This document shows positions 36,689-46,738 of a stretch of DNA of 64,000 nt, in pieces (positions within the stretch are counted from its first letter, which is position 1; each line of letters starts with the position of its first letter). The DNA lies in NCBI RefSeq assembly GCF_004791585.1, contig NZ_SRUU01000018.1:1-64000 (forward strand), given 5' to 3'. Made by a program: the position numbers and the translations under genes. The notes beneath the pieces are model-generated. The model worked only from the letters and a program-made list of their open reading frames with translations, did not search any database and was not told where the DNA came from. The DNA is from Mesorhizobium sp. M1C.F.Ca.ET.210.01.1.1. Lineage in GTDB: Bacteria > Pseudomonadota > Alphaproteobacteria > Rhizobiales > Rhizobiaceae.

Positions 36689-39664
36689 TCAATCCCGCGA
36701 GGCCGCGTCCGCACGAAGCAGAAGGTCGAAATCCTTCCGGACCTTCCGCGACGTCTGCTTGAGATGTGCTTCCAGCACACCGAAATCCGGCAGGTCGGTG
36801 ACCGCCAGAAGCAGATCCGAAAGCCCCGGCGGGACATCGTCGCGCTGGAACTCACCGGTAAGGCAAAGCCTGATCATCTGTGTCAGGGCGAGATAGAGCC
36901 GCCAGGCCTCGCAAAGCTCCTGCCTGACATCGACGCCGGCGAATTGGGGCGCGAGCCGCGCCAGCACGTCCGCCGTCGCCGTGATCCGGCGGCCGGGCTC
37001 GACATTGCCGGTGATGACCGCCACCTGGGCAATGAATTCGAGGTCGATGAGGCCGCCGGGGATCAGCTTGATGTCCCAGAGGTCGCGCGGCGGCTTTTCC
37101 TTTTCGATCAGCGCCCGCATCTCGGAGGCTTCCGCCTTCACCTTGGCGCCGTCGCGCGGCATCGCGAGCACCGCCGCGACATCCTCCTCGACCTCGGCGC
37201 AGAGTTCAGCGTCACCGCCGATGGCGCGTGCCCTGGCCAGCGCCATGTGCTCCCAGGTCCAAGCGTCCTGACGCTGGTACTTCTTGAAAGCGTCGACATG
37301 CGTGGCGACCGGCCCCTTGTTGCCGGATGGGCGCAGGCGAAGGTCGAGCTCGTAAAGCACGCCTTCGGCGGTCGGCGCGGAGACGGCAGCAATCAGCCGC
37401 TGCGTCATGCGGGTATAGTAGTGCGACGGCGCCAGCGGCTTCTCGCCATCGGAGTCCTCCGCATCCGCATCGTGATCGTAGAGCAGGATGAGGTCGACGT
37501 CGGAGCCGGCGGTAAGCTCGCGGCTGCCGAGCTTGCCCATGCCGAGCAGCGCCACTCTGCCGCCTGCGATCCTGCCGTGGCGCTGCGCGAACTCGGCAAT
37601 GACCGCGTTGAGCGCGGCCTCGATGGTGAGGTCGGCGAGGTCGGAGAAGGCGCGCCCTGCCCGCGCGGGATCGATCGAACCGGCCAGCAGGCGCACGCCG
37701 ATCAGGAATTTCTGCTCGGAGGCGAAGATGCGGAGGCGATCCAGCACGTCCTCATAGGCGCGGTCGCCCTCGAGGAAGGCGGCAAGACGCGCCGAAAGAT
37801 AGGCTCGGTCCGGCAGTTCGGTGAGCAGCGCCGGGTCGAGCAGACCATCGAAGACATGCGGGCGGCGTGTGATGATGGCGGCGAGCCGCGGCGCCGCGCC
37901 CATGATCGTCGCCATAAGCTTGAGCAGCGCAGGGTTCGATTGCAGCAGCGAGAAGAGCTGGATGCCGGCCGGCAGGCCGGCGAGGAACTCGTCGAAGCGA
38001 ATCAGCGCTTCATCGGCGCGCCGCGTCTGGCCGAAGGCTTGCAGCAGCGCTGGCGTCAGCTCCGTCAGCCGCTCGCGCGCTTCCGCCGACTGGGTGACGC
38101 GGTAGCGGCCGAAATGCCAGCCGCGGATGACGCGGCAGATGTCGCTTGGCCGCTGGAAACCGAGGCGATGCAAGGTCTGCAGCGTGTCGGGATCGTCGAC
38201 ATCGCCGGTGAAGACCAGGTTGCCGACGCCGGCCGAGAGTTCAGGCGCCGTCTCGAACAGCGCCGCGTAATGGCGCTCGACCTGCTGCAGCGAGGCGCGG
38301 AAGGCTTCGGCAAACGCCGCCTCGCCGGCAAAGCCGAGCATCAGCGCGATGCGCTCCAGCTCCTCGTCATCGTCAGGCAGGACATGCGTCTGCTCGTCGG
38401 CCACCATCTGGATGGCGTGCTCGACACGGCGCAGGAACCAGTATTGCCGGGTGAGCGCGTCGCGCGCATCCGCCGTGATCCAGCCGCGCGCGGCGAGCGC
38501 GCCGAGCATCGGCACCGTCTCGCGGCCGCGCAGCTCCGGGAAGCGGCCGCCGGCAATCAGTTGCTGCGTCTGAACGAAGAACTCGATCTCGCGAATGCCG
38601 CCGCGGCCGAGCTTGACGTTGTGGCCCTTGACCGCGATCTCGCCATGGCCCTTGTGGGCATGGATCTGGCGCTTGATCGAATGGACGTCGGCGATCGCGG
38701 CATAGTCCATGTATTTGCGCCAGACATAGGGCAGCAATTCCTTGAGGAAGGCGACACCCGCAGCGAGGTCGCCGGCCACCGGCCGCGCCTTGATCATGGC
38801 GGCGCGCTCCCAGTTCTGGCCTCGCGCCTCGTAATAGCGAAGCGCCGCCTCGACCGGGATCGCCAGCGGCGTCGAGCCGGGATCGGGACGCAGCCGCAGA
38901 TCGGTGCGGAAGACATAGCCGTGCTCGGTGCGGTCCTGCAGGATGCGCACGAGGCGGCGGGTGAGGCGCGAGAACAGCTCCGTCGCGTCGAGCGGATCGA
39001 CGACGGCCGGCGCATCGGGATCGAAGAAGACGACGAGGTCGATGTCGGAGGAGAAATTCAGCTCATGCGCGCCGAGCTTGCCCATGCCGAGCAGGATCCA
39101 GCCCGAGCCGCGCGCCGGCTCCTTCGGATCGGGCAGCTTGAGCTTGCCCTGCCCGTGCGCGTCCAAGAGCAGGAAATCGACGGCGGCACGTGTTGAGGCA
39201 TCGGCCAGGTCGCTGAGACGGCGCACCGTCACCATGGTCTCGGCCTCGCCTGAAAGGTCGGCAAGCGCAATCAGGAAATGCGCTTCGGCCTTCCATTGCC
39301 TGAGCTCCATCATCAGGCTGGTTTCCGAAACAGTCTCGGCCCGCGCCGCGCGGCCGATCGCTTTGCCGATCTCGTTGAGCCGCGCTTCGATCGTCTGGTC
39401 GAACAGCGTGTCGAGGATGGCCGGCCGGCGGCGGGCCGTGTCGCGCAGGAACGGCGACAGGTCGAAGATGGCGGCAAGCAGATCCTGCGGCGGTCCCTCG
39501 CCTGCCAGGAACGTAGCGAGACGCACAAGGCCGTCTTCCTCGGCGGCGTCCGCGATCTCGGACAATTCCCGCCGCGCATGGTCGCCGTCGAGTGGGCGAA
39601 GCGCCAGCGTCGGGTGGAGCTGCCATCCGTTTTCGATCTTCTTCTTTGCCATCCTCGCCGCCAT
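36689..39664 (-). CDS. glnE: Bifunctional glutamine synthetase adenylyltransferase/adenylyl-removing enzyme
   Basis: 991 residues. Two nucleotidyltransferase domains: GMGKLGAHELNFSSDIDLVV at about 190 and GMGKLGSRELTAGSDVDLIL at about 705, each with the G-S/D-x-D-x-D metal site, separated by helical GlnD-like regions. The N-terminal half removes AMP from glutamine synthetase and the C-terminal half adds it, responding to PII proteins and so to nitrogen state. Its ATG shares one base with the upstream kinase stop (TGATG), pointing to translational coupling. An in-frame TTG precedes the ATG. Confidence 0.96.
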   Translation of the reverse strand: MAARMAKKKIENGWQLHPTLALRPLDGDHARRELSEIADAAEEDGLVRLATFLAGEGPPQDLLAAIFDLSPFLRDTARRRPAILDTLFDQTIEARLNEIGKAIGRAARAETVSETSLMMELRQWKAEAHFLIALADLSGEAETMVTVRRLSDLADASTRAAVDFLLLDAHGQGKLKLPDPKEPARGSGWILLGMGKLGAHELNFSSDIDLVVFFDPDAPAVVDPLDATELFSRLTRRLVRILQDRTEHGYVFRTDLRLRPDPGSTPLAIPVEAALRYYEARGQNWERAAMIKARPVAGDLAAGVAFLKELLPYVWRKYMDYAAIADVHSIKRQIHAHKGHGEIAVKGHNVKLGRGGIREIEFFVQTQQLIAGGRFPELRGRETVPMLGALAARGWITADARDALTRQYWFLRRVEHAIQMVADEQTHVLPDDDEELERIALMLGFAGEAAFAEAFRASLQQVERHYAALFETAPELSAGVGNLVFTGDVDDPDTLQTLHRLGFQRPSDICRVIRGWHFGRYRVTQSAEARERLTELTPALLQAFGQTRRADEALIRFDEFLAGLPAGIQLFSLLQSNPALLKLMATIMGAAPRLAAIITRRPHVFDGLLDPALLTELPDRAYLSARLAAFLEGDRAYEDVLDRLRIFASEQKFLIGVRLLAGSIDPARAGRAFSDLADLTIEAALNAVIAEFAQRHGRIAGGRVALLGMGKLGSRELTAGSDVDLILLYDHDADAEDSDGEKPLAPSHYYTRMTQRLIAAVSAPTAEGVLYELDLRLRPSGNKGPVATHVDAFKKYQRQDAWTWEHMALARARAIGGDAELCAEVEEDVAAVLAMPRDGAKVKAEASEMRALIEKEKPPRDLWDIKLIPGGLIDLEFIAQVAVITGNVEPGRRITATADVLARLAPQFAGVDVRQELCEAWRLYLALTQMIRLCLTGEFQRDDVPPGLSDLLLAVTDLPDFGVLEAHLKQTSRKVRKDFDLLLRADAASRD

Positions 39665-41145
39665 CAATGCGTCTCCCGTACCGGGAAACTCATGACTACG
39701 GACAATCCGGGATTGGCGGGCACAAGATCAAGCCTGCCGCTGTGGAAAGTCATGATCGCCTTGGCGAGGCTGAGCCCCAGGCCCGAACCCGGCTGCGAAC
39801 GGCTCTTTTCCAGCCGCACGAAGCGCTCGGTGGCCCTGGCGCGGTCGGCGTCGTCGGGGATGCCGTGACCATTGTCGGTGACGGTGAGCTTGATCTCGCC
39901 GCCCGCGCGCGACAGCGTGACCAGCACTTTCGGGCTCTCGGCGGCGCCGGTCGAGTATTTGATCGCGTTGTCGACGATGTTCGACAGCGCCTGGCCGATC
40001 AGCTCGCGGTTGCCGTTGATGGTGACGGCTTCGGGTACGGTGGCCTCCAGCGCAACGCCCGCCTCCTCCGCCACCGGCTCGTAGAGCTCGACGACATCGC
40101 TCACCGTGGCGGCCAGGTCGACCGGACTGGTCGTCTCGGAGGAGTAGCCGGCCTCCAGACGCGAGATCATCAGGATCGCGTTGAACGTCTTGATGAGCTG
40201 GTCGGACTCGGCGATCGTGCCCTCCAGCGCCTGACGGTAGTCGGTCGTCTTGTGCTTGCCGGCAAGTGTGGCCTCGGCCCGGTTGCGCAGCCGGGTCAGC
40301 GGCGTCTTCAGGTCGTGGGCGATGTTGTCGGAGACCTGCTTCAGCCCCTCGTTCAGCATGGCGATGCGGGCGAGCATCGTGTTGAGGTTTGCCGACAGGC
40401 GGTCGAATTCATCGCCGGCGCCGGTGACCGGCAGGCGTCCGGAAAGGTCGCCGCCCATGATGCGGCGGCTTGCGTCGGACACGCTATCGATGCGCTTCAG
40501 CGCCGCGCGCCCGACAAAGAACCAGATCAAAAGCCCGCCGAGCCCCATCATCCCCAGCGCCAGCATCAGCGAACGCCTGATGACGGCGCGGAAGCGTTCG
40601 GGCTCGCCGAGGTCGCGCCCGACCAGCATGATCATCTGGTTGGGGAGTCTCAGCACCAGCGCGATCGCATTGTGGCCCTTCTCGCCTTCGGACTGCGGAC
40701 TGATCTCACCAGTCTGGGGCGTCTGGGGCGTCTGGTCCGCCGCCCCGCTGCGCAACCGATCGAGCTCGCCCTCGCCGAAGCGCTGGTAGGAAAAAGGCTC
40801 GGTGGTCCAACCCTCGGTCTCGATGACCCCCGGCGCCAGGCTCTGCACGTTGCCGGTCAGGATCTGGCCGTTGGTGTCGGCGATCAGATAGAGATTGGCG
40901 CCGGGCTGGCGAGAGCGGTTTTCGACCACGCGCACCAGCACCGGCAGACCGCCGCGCTGGTAGGCCTGGGCGAGGCCCAGCACCTCGTCGTTGATGGTCT
41001 CCTGGGTCTGCGCGGTCAGCATGCGCGCCGACAACGAGGTCATGTAGAAGACCAGCAGCACAGCGCAGAGCGCGAAGAGCAGGAGATAAAGCGCCGAAAG
41101 CCGGGCTGCCGTCGTCCTCATGATGGCCGGCAGGGAAAGAGCCAT
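39664..41145 (-). CDS. Two-component sensor histidine kinase upstream of glnE
   Basis: 493 residues from ATG 41145. N-terminal helix (LSALYLLLFALCAVLLVFYM), periplasmic loop including a TPQTPQT repeat, second helix near 190-212, HAMP domain (SRRIMGGDLSGRLPV), H-box VSDNIAHDLKTPLTRLRN, then N box (SNIVDNAIKYST) and G boxes (DNGHGIP, GSGLGLSLAK). It pairs with the OmpR-type regulator encoded 7 bases upstream. The same degP-regulator-kinase-glnE order is known in Sinorhizobium. The stimulus is unknown; degP linkage suggests envelope stress. Confidence 0.93.
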   Translation of the reverse strand: MALSLPAIMRTTAARLSALYLLLFALCAVLLVFYMTSLSARMLTAQTQETINDEVLGLAQAYQRGGLPVLVRVVENRSRQPGANLYLIADTNGQILTGNVQSLAPGVIETEGWTTEPFSYQRFGEGELDRLRSGAADQTPQTPQTGEISPQSEGEKGHNAIALVLRLPNQMIMLVGRDLGEPERFRAVIRRSLMLALGMMGLGGLLIWFFVGRAALKRIDSVSDASRRIMGGDLSGRLPVTGAGDEFDRLSANLNTMLARIAMLNEGLKQVSDNIAHDLKTPLTRLRNRAEATLAGKHKTTDYRQALEGTIAESDQLIKTFNAILMISRLEAGYSSETTSPVDLAATVSDVVELYEPVAEEAGVALEATVPEAVTINGNRELIGQALSNIVDNAIKYSTGAAESPKVLVTLSRAGGEIKLTVTDNGHGIPDDADRARATERFVRLEKSRSQPGSGLGLSLAKAIMTFHSGRLDLVPANPGLSVVMSFPVRETH

Positions 41146-41152
41146 TTGCTCC

Positions 41153-41827
41153 CTAGCCGCCTTTCAGCATGTAGCCGGCGCCGCGGATCGTATGCAGGAT
41201 CGGCTTGTCGAAGCCCTTTTCGATCTTGCCGCGCAGGCGCGAGACGTGGACGTCGATGACGTTGGTCTGCGGGTCGAAATGATAGTCCCAAACATTCTCG
41301 AGCAGCATTGTGCGCGTCACCACCTGGCCGGCATGGCGCATCAGATATTCGAGCAGGCGGAACTCGCGCGGCTGCAGCGTGATCTCGCGGCCGGCGCGCT
41401 TGACCGAATGCGAAAGCCGGTCGAGCTCGAGGTCGCCGACGCGGTAGACCGTCTCGGACTCGCGCGCACTGGCGCGGCGGTTGAGTACCTCGACGCGGGC
41501 GAGCAGTTCGGAAAAGGCGTAAGGCTTGGTCAGGTAGTCGTCGCCGCCGGCGCGCAAGCCGGTGACGCGGTCGTCGACCTCGCCTAGCGCCGACAGGATC
41601 AGCACCGGCGTGGTGTTGCCGCGCGAGCGGAGCGCTGCGATCACCGACAGGCCGTCGCGGCGCGGCATCATGCGATCGACCACCATCACGTCATAGTCGC
41701 CGGCATCGGCCAGCGCGAAACCGGTCTCGCCGTCGCCGGCGACATGGGCGGTGTGGCCCGCCTCGGCGAAAGCTTTCTTGAGATAGTCCGCAGCCTCGCG
41801 ATCGTCTTCCATGACGAGAATCTTCAT
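41153..41827 (-). CDS. OmpR-family response regulator
   Basis: 224 residues from ATG 41827; the longer frame upstream lacks a ribosome site. Receiver domain with acidic pair in LVMEDDREAA, phosphoacceptor Asp51 (MVVDRMMP), conserved Thr/Ser (LILSALGEVDDR) and Lys (LTKPYAFSELL). The C-terminal winged helix has LQPREFRLLEYLMRHAGQVV and IDVHVSRLRGKIEKG. It is co-transcribed with the kinase downstream. It is downstream of degP by 331 bases that include an intergenic repeat, so it may have its own promoter. Confidence 0.95.
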   Translation of the reverse strand: MKILVMEDDREAADYLKKAFAEAGHTAHVAGDGETGFALADAGDYDVMVVDRMMPRRDGLSVIAALRSRGNTTPVLILSALGEVDDRVTGLRAGGDDYLTKPYAFSELLARVEVLNRRASARESETVYRVGDLELDRLSHSVKRAGREITLQPREFRLLEYLMRHAGQVVTRTMLLENVWDYHFDPQTNVIDVHVSRLRGKIEKGFDKPILHTIRGAGYMLKGG

Positions 41828-42158
41828 GGAGCCGTTATACGCGATTTCACTGGAAGGTTGAGGGGCAGCCATGACTCCGCGCCTTTGTGTTCACCAGCCG
41901 CATGTCGTGATCCCGAAACCGGTAAAGCGGCAGCGGGTGATGGGAACCCGCTGCCGCCAGGAGCGAAACACGGTGACTGACTGACGTGCTCGGCCCCATG
42001 TTTTCCCGGCGGCGGCTCGGGGGTGTTGACGCCGCTGCAAGGAAAAGTCGCCAGAGCAATTCCGGGAAAAGCGTGAAGCGGCTTTCCGTTCGGAATTGCG
42101 TCAAACAAAGCGACAGAGCGGTTCCGCGTGTCCGTGAACGATGAACCGCTCTATCAGA
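41828..42158. other. Intergenic region between degP and the response regulator
   Basis: 331 bases without a gene. It holds a long repeat at 42053-42152 and, before it, a stretch with two further weak inverted segments (GTGACTGACTGACGTG near 41971). The likely promoter of the regulator-kinase-glnE unit lies here. Confidence 0.6.
42053..42152. repeat. Rhizobial intergenic repeat (AGAGCAATTCC type), longer copy
   Basis: Begins AGAGCAATTCCGGGAAAAG like the copy at 10673 and continues CGTGAAGCGGCTTTCCG, GGAATTGCG. AGAGCGGTTC near 42114 and GAACCGCTCT at 42143-42152 are inverted, giving a two-hairpin unit. It lies immediately beyond the degP stop codon. Confidence 0.65.
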
Positions 42159-43709
42159 TCAGCCCTTGCCGACCGGCAGCGCGACGAAGCGGTTGCTATC
42201 GTCGCGGGTGATCTGCATCAGCACGGCCTTGCGGCCCGCCTTGGCGGCGTCCGTCATCGCCTTGGAGACGTCGTCGGTGGTGTTCACCTCGTTCGAATTG
42301 ATCGAGGTGATGACGTCGCCGGGCTGGATGCCGCGGTCGGCCGCATCGCTTTCCGGGTCGACATCGGTTACCACAAGGCCCTTGCCGTTTTCCGACTTGG
42401 TGACGGTCAGGCCGAGATCGGAAAGCGTGTCGGCCTTGGCGGCAGGCGCCGACTGCTTGTTGTTGTCGTCATTCGAGGCCTGCTTGTCGCTCGAAGGCAG
42501 GGTCCCGAGATCGACCTTGACCGTCTCGTTCTTGCCGTTGCGCCAGACGGTGACGTCGACCGATTTGCCGGGCTGATAGGCGCCGATCACGCGGGCAAGT
42601 TCCTTCGGCGAGGCGACATCCTTGCCGTCGACCTGGGTGATGACGTCGCCGGCCACGATGCCGGCCTTCTTGCCGGGACCGGCGTCCTGGGCGCTCGAAA
42701 CCAGCGCGCCCTTGTCCGACTTCAGGCCGAGCGACTCAGCGATGTCGGAGGTGACCGGCTGGATTTCGACGCCGAGCCAGCCGCGCTGCACGGAGCCGTT
42801 CTTCATCAGGTCTTCGACGACCTGCTTGGCGGTCGAGGCCGGAATGTCGAAGGCGATGCCGACGCTGCCGCCTGACGGCGAGAAGATGGCGGTGTTGATG
42901 CCGATCACTTGGCCGTTGAGGTTGAAGGTCGGGCCGCCGGAATTGCCGCGGTTGACCGAGGCATCGATCTGGATGAAGTCGTCATAGGGGCCGGCGCCGA
43001 TGTCGCGGCCGCGGGCCGAGACGATGCCTGCCGTGACGGTGCCGCCGAGGCCGAACGGATTGCCGACGGCCACCACCCAGTCGCCGATGCGGATCTTGGA
43101 GTCGTCGGCGAAGTCGACATAGGTGAACTTGCCGCCGCCGTCGACCTTCAGCACGGCGAGGTCGGTGCGCGGATCGGTGCCGATCAGCTTGGCGTCGAGT
43201 TCCTTGCCGTCATTGGTGACGACGGTGAAGTCCGAGCCTTCCGAAACGACGTGGTTGTTGGTGACGAGGTAGCCGTCCTCGGAAATGAAGAAGCCCGAGC
43301 CTTGGGCAACCGGGCGCGGCCCGCCATTGCCGTGGTTGCGATGGCCGAACGGCCGCATGCCGAACTGCTGGCCACCCTGGTCGCCGAAGCCGCGGAACTC
43401 CTTGAAGAAGCGGCGCAGCTGCGGATTGTCGGGCAGGTTGTCGAAGCCGTCCTGGTCGTCGGAACCGTCATCGGCCGTCGGCTGGACCTTGGCCTTGACC
43501 TTGACGCTGACGACCGCCGGCGAGACGTGCTCGACGACATCGGCGAAGCTCGGGACCTGCGGCGCCTCGACACGCACCGCATCGGCCAGCACGGGGGCGG
43601 TGCCGGTGGCGAGCATGCCCGCGCCGACCGCGCCGACGACAGCCAGGGAAGCGACGGCGGCCATCAGGCGCTTGCGGGTGCCGGAATATGAATTGGGGGC
43701 AATATTCAT
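42159..43709 (-). CDS. degP: Periplasmic serine endoprotease DegP/HtrA
   Basis: 516 residues from ATG 43709. Signal region RKRLMAAVASLAVVGAVGAG, trypsin-like domain with catalytic His in YLVTNNHVV, Asp in DPRTDLAVLK and Ser in NRGNSGGPTF, and two PDZ domains (GWLGVEIQP..., DLGLTVTKSENGKGLVV). A Gly/Arg/His-rich insert GDQGGQQFGMRPFGHRNHG lies in the LA-loop region. DegP degrades or refolds misfolded envelope proteins. It lies between the cytochrome maturation genes and a two-component system, as in other Rhizobiales. Confidence 0.96.
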   Translation of the reverse strand: MNIAPNSYSGTRKRLMAAVASLAVVGAVGAGMLATGTAPVLADAVRVEAPQVPSFADVVEHVSPAVVSVKVKAKVQPTADDGSDDQDGFDNLPDNPQLRRFFKEFRGFGDQGGQQFGMRPFGHRNHGNGGPRPVAQGSGFFISEDGYLVTNNHVVSEGSDFTVVTNDGKELDAKLIGTDPRTDLAVLKVDGGGKFTYVDFADDSKIRIGDWVVAVGNPFGLGGTVTAGIVSARGRDIGAGPYDDFIQIDASVNRGNSGGPTFNLNGQVIGINTAIFSPSGGSVGIAFDIPASTAKQVVEDLMKNGSVQRGWLGVEIQPVTSDIAESLGLKSDKGALVSSAQDAGPGKKAGIVAGDVITQVDGKDVASPKELARVIGAYQPGKSVDVTVWRNGKNETVKVDLGTLPSSDKQASNDDNNKQSAPAAKADTLSDLGLTVTKSENGKGLVVTDVDPESDAADRGIQPGDVITSINSNEVNTTDDVSKAMTDAAKAGRKAVLMQITRDDSNRFVALPVGKG

Positions 43710-43839
43710 GGGTTTCGTATCCTCTTTCGAAGGGATGCGCTCAGGCGAAGCATCCTCGGGCAAGAGGATTAGAGCCGCGCACATTACGGCGCCATTTCCG
43801 ATACATGAAAGTTTTGTAATGTTCGTCGTGCGGGCCGGC

Positions 43840-44304
43840 TCAGTCGCGGCTCAGCATCTTATCCAGCGCCGCCTGCTCTTCCGCTGATAGCACTACCGAT
43901 GCCGAACGGCGCGAGCGGGCGCTCAGCACAATGAAGATGCCGCCGGCCAAAAGCAGAAGCACAGGCGTGCCCCACAAAAGCGCGTTGCGCAGGCTGAAGC
44001 GCGGCTTCAGGAGCACGAACTCGCCGTAGCGCGAAACGATATAGTCCATCACCTGCTGGTCGGTGTCGCCGGCGACGAGGCGCTGGCGCACGAGGATGCG
44101 CAGGTCGCGGGCAAGGTCGGCGTCGGATTCGTCGATCGACTGGTTCTGGCAGACCATGCAGCGCAAGCCCTCGGAGAGAGCGCGCGCCCTCGCCTCCAAT
44201 GCCGGGTCGGGCAGCACCTCGTCGGGCTTCACCGCTTGCGCGGCGCCGGCGAAGACCAGGGCCAGCAGCAGGACCAGCGAGGCGAGCGAAAATTTCGCCT
44301 TCAT
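43840..44304 (-). CDS. cycL: c-type cytochrome maturation protein CycL (CcmH)
   Basis: 154 residues from ATG 44304, overlapping the cycK stop by 4 bases (ATGA). A signal peptide ([20 protein letters not shown]) is followed by the redox motif [20 protein letters not shown] and a C-terminal membrane helix. In system I cytochrome biogenesis, CcmH keeps the apocytochrome CxxCH reduced and presents it to CcmF. The last gene of cycHJKL. Confidence 0.95.
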   Translation of the reverse strand: MKAKFSLASLVLLLALVFAGAAQAVKPDEVLPDPALEARARALSEGLRCMVCQNQSIDESDADLARDLRILVRQRLVAGDTDQQVMDYIVSRYGEFVLLKPRFSLRNALLWGTPVLLLLAGGIFIVLSARSRRSASVVLSAEEQAALDKMLSRD

Positions 44305-46292
44305 GTCGGGCTCGCGGATGCGGCGGCGGCAGCCGGCGTCCGCCGCTTGGCCGGCGCGCCGACGCGCAGGCGTCGGTCGGCGAGCGACATGGCGGCGCCT
44401 GCCATCATCACCAGGCCGCCGCCCCAGATCAGCGTCACCAGCGGCTTCCACCACAGGCGCACGACGACGGAGCCGTCATTGCCTTCGTCGCCGAGCGACA
44501 GATAAAGCTGGCTCAAGCCCAGCGTCCTGATGCCGGACTCGGTCGTCACCATCTGCCGCACCGGATAAAAGCGTTTTGCCGAGGTGATCTCGCCATCGGC
44601 ATTGCCATCAGCGCCTATCAACTGGAAGCGGCCGCGATCCTCGGTGAAGTTCGGACCTTTCCGAGGAAAGAGCCCCTCGAAGCGAAGCGTGTGGCCGGAA
44701 AGCTCCACCGTCTCGCCGGCGCGCATGGTGAGGATCTTCTCGGTGCCGAACGACAGCGTGCCGACGATGCCGAGCAAGGTCAGCCCGAGGCCGAGATGGG
44801 CAAGGGCTGTGCCGAAGACCGAGCGTGGCAGGCCGGCAAAGCGCCTCAGCATCACGGCCGGCGCCACCGAGCCGACGCCTGATTTGACGGCAAGGTCGGT
44901 AAGCGCGCCTGCGACCAGCCAAACGGCGAGCCCGACGCCAATCGCGGCGAAGACCGAGGCGCCGTCGATGAACAGTCCGGTGGTGAGCACCGCGGCGAGC
45001 GCCAGTGCGAAGGCAGCCATCAGGCGCTGGGACGCGGCGAAGACATCGCCGCGCTTCCAGGCAAGCAGCGGCCCGAACGGCACGATGGCGAGCAACGGCA
45101 GCATCAGCGGACCGAAGGTCAGGTCGAAGAACGGCGCTCCGACCGAGATCTTGCCGCCGGTGATGGCTTCGAGCGCCAGCGGGTAAAGCGTGCCGACGAA
45201 GACCGTCGCGGCAGCCGTTGTGAGGAAGAGATTGTTGAGGACCAGCGCGCCTTCGCGCGAGGTCGGGTGGAACAGGCCGCCAGCGGTCAGCGTGGAAGCA
45301 CGCAGAGCGAACAGCGCCAGCGAGCCGCCGATGAACAGCGTCAGGATGCAGAGGATGAAGACGCCGCGCGCGGGGTCGGTGGCGAAGGCGTGCACGGAGG
45401 TCAGCACGCCAGAGCGGACCAGGAAGGTGCCGAGCAGCGACAGCGAGAAGGTGAGGATCGCGAGCAGCAGCGTCCAGATCTTCAGCGCCGAGCGCTTCTC
45501 CATGACGATCGCAGAATGGAGCAGCGCGGTGCCGGCGAGCCAGGGCATGAAGGAGGCGTTCTCGACCGGATCCCAGAACCAGAAGCCACCCCAGCCGAGC
45601 TCGTAATAGGCCCAATAGGAGCCCATGGCGATGCCGCCGGTCAGGAACATCCAGGCGACGAGCGTCCAGGGCCGCACCCAGCGCGCCCAGGAGGCGTCGA
45701 TGCGGCCTTCGATCAGGGCGGCGACCGAGAAGGAGAAGCAGATCGAGAAACCGACATAGCCGAGATAGAGCAGCGGCGGATGAACGGCGAGGCCGAGATC
45801 CTGCAGGATCGGGTTGAGGTCGCGGCCTTCGATCGGCGCCGGGTTGAGCCGAATGAAGGGATTGGACGTCGCCAGGATGAACAGGAAGAAGGCGGCGCCG
45901 ATCATGCCCTGCACGGCAAGCACATTGGCCTTGAGCGTCGCCGGCAGGTTTGAGCCGAAAACGGCGACGAGCGCGCCGAAGAAGGTCAGGATCAGCACCC
46001 AGAGCAGCATCGAGCCCTCGTGGTTTCCCCAGGTGCCGGTGATCTTGTAGATCATCGGCTGCAGCGAATGGGAGTTCTCCCAGACGCTCGCCACAGAGAA
46101 ATCGGAGCCGGCATAGGCGGCGGCGAGCGCCGCGAAGGACAGCGCGGTGAGCGCGAAGCCGGTGACCGCGACCGGACCGCCGACCGCCATCAGCCGCTGG
46201 TTGCCGGTGCGGGCGCCGACCAGCGGCACCAGCATCTGCACCAGCGACAGCGCAAAGGCGAGGACGAGGGCGAAATGTCCGGTCTCTACCAT
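44301..46292 (-). CDS. cycK: Haem lyase CycK (CcmF)
   Basis: 663 residues with about 15 membrane helices. The tryptophan-rich haem-handling WWD motif is [20 protein letters not shown], and conserved His residues occur in [11 protein letters not shown] and [11 protein letters not shown]. CcmF receives haem from CcmE and, with CcmH, ligates it to apocytochrome c in the periplasm. Cytochrome c is needed for respiration, including during symbiosis. It is in an operon with cycJ 2 bases upstream and cycL 4-base overlapped downstream. Confidence 0.97.
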   Translation of the reverse strand: MVETGHFALVLAFALSLVQMLVPLVGARTGNQRLMAVGGPVAVTGFALTALSFAALAAAYAGSDFSVASVWENSHSLQPMIYKITGTWGNHEGSMLLWVLILTFFGALVAVFGSNLPATLKANVLAVQGMIGAAFFLFILATSNPFIRLNPAPIEGRDLNPILQDLGLAVHPPLLYLGYVGFSICFSFSVAALIEGRIDASWARWVRPWTLVAWMFLTGGIAMGSYWAYYELGWGGFWFWDPVENASFMPWLAGTALLHSAIVMEKRSALKIWTLLLAILTFSLSLLGTFLVRSGVLTSVHAFATDPARGVFILCILTLFIGGSLALFALRASTLTAGGLFHPTSREGALVLNNLFLTTAAATVFVGTLYPLALEAITGGKISVGAPFFDLTFGPLMLPLLAIVPFGPLLAWKRGDVFAASQRLMAAFALALAAVLTTGLFIDGASVFAAIGVGLAVWLVAGALTDLAVKSGVGSVAPAVMLRRFAGLPRSVFGTALAHLGLGLTLLGIVGTLSFGTEKILTMRAGETVELSGHTLRFEGLFPRKGPNFTEDRGRFQLIGADGNADGEITSAKRFYPVRQMVTTESGIRTLGLSQLYLSLGDEGNDGSVVVRLWWKPLVTLIWGGGLVMMAGAAMSLADRRLRVGAPAKRRTPAAAAASASPT

Positions 46293-46294
46293 TG

Positions 46295-46735
46295 TCAGTT
46301 CGTGCTTTCCTGCCAGACGCCCTTCGCCTTCAGGCCGTCGGCGACTTCCTTGGGCATATAGCGCTCGTCATGTTTGGCTAAAACGCTGTCGGCGACGAAG
46401 ACACCGTCCGGGCCGAATGTCCCTTCTGTGATAACGCCCTGATCCTCGCGGAAAAGGTCGGGCAGGATGCCGGTATAGGTGACCTTGACCGACTTCTCCT
46501 TGTCGGTGACCGAGAAAGCGACGGTGGCGCCCTGCCCGCGCACGATGGTACCCTTTTCGACGAGCCCGCCCAGCCTGATGCGCTGCCCGGGCTGGACGGT
46601 CGCCGTGGCGAGATCGGCCGGCATGTAGAAATAGGAGGCCTTCTGGCCGAGCGCATAGAAGGTGAGCCCGGCGGCAGCGCCGAGGAAGGCCAACCCCGCC
46701 ACAATCACCGACAATCGCTTCTGCTTGCGGGTCAT
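46295..46735 (-). CDS. cycJ: Haem chaperone CycJ (CcmE)
   Basis: 146 residues: N-terminal signal anchor ([20 protein letters not shown]), OB-fold beta domain, and the covalent haem-binding [11 protein letters not shown] with His and Tyr. CcmE holds haem delivered by CcmABCD and passes it to CcmF. It starts 3 bases after the cycH stop. Confidence 0.97.
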   Translation of the reverse strand: MTRKQKRLSVIVAGLAFLGAAAGLTFYALGQKASYFYMPADLATATVQPGQRIRLGGLVEKGTIVRGQGATVAFSVTDKEKSVKVTYTGILPDLFREDQGVITEGTFGPDGVFVADSVLAKHDERYMPKEVADGLKAKGVWQESTN

Positions 46736-46738
46736 CTC

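Noticed and set aside
36677-39196. 839-codon plus-strand frame opposite glnE
   Set aside because: It mirrors glnE, which has both catalytic domains; the translated product is Arg/Asp-rich low-complexity and has no domains.
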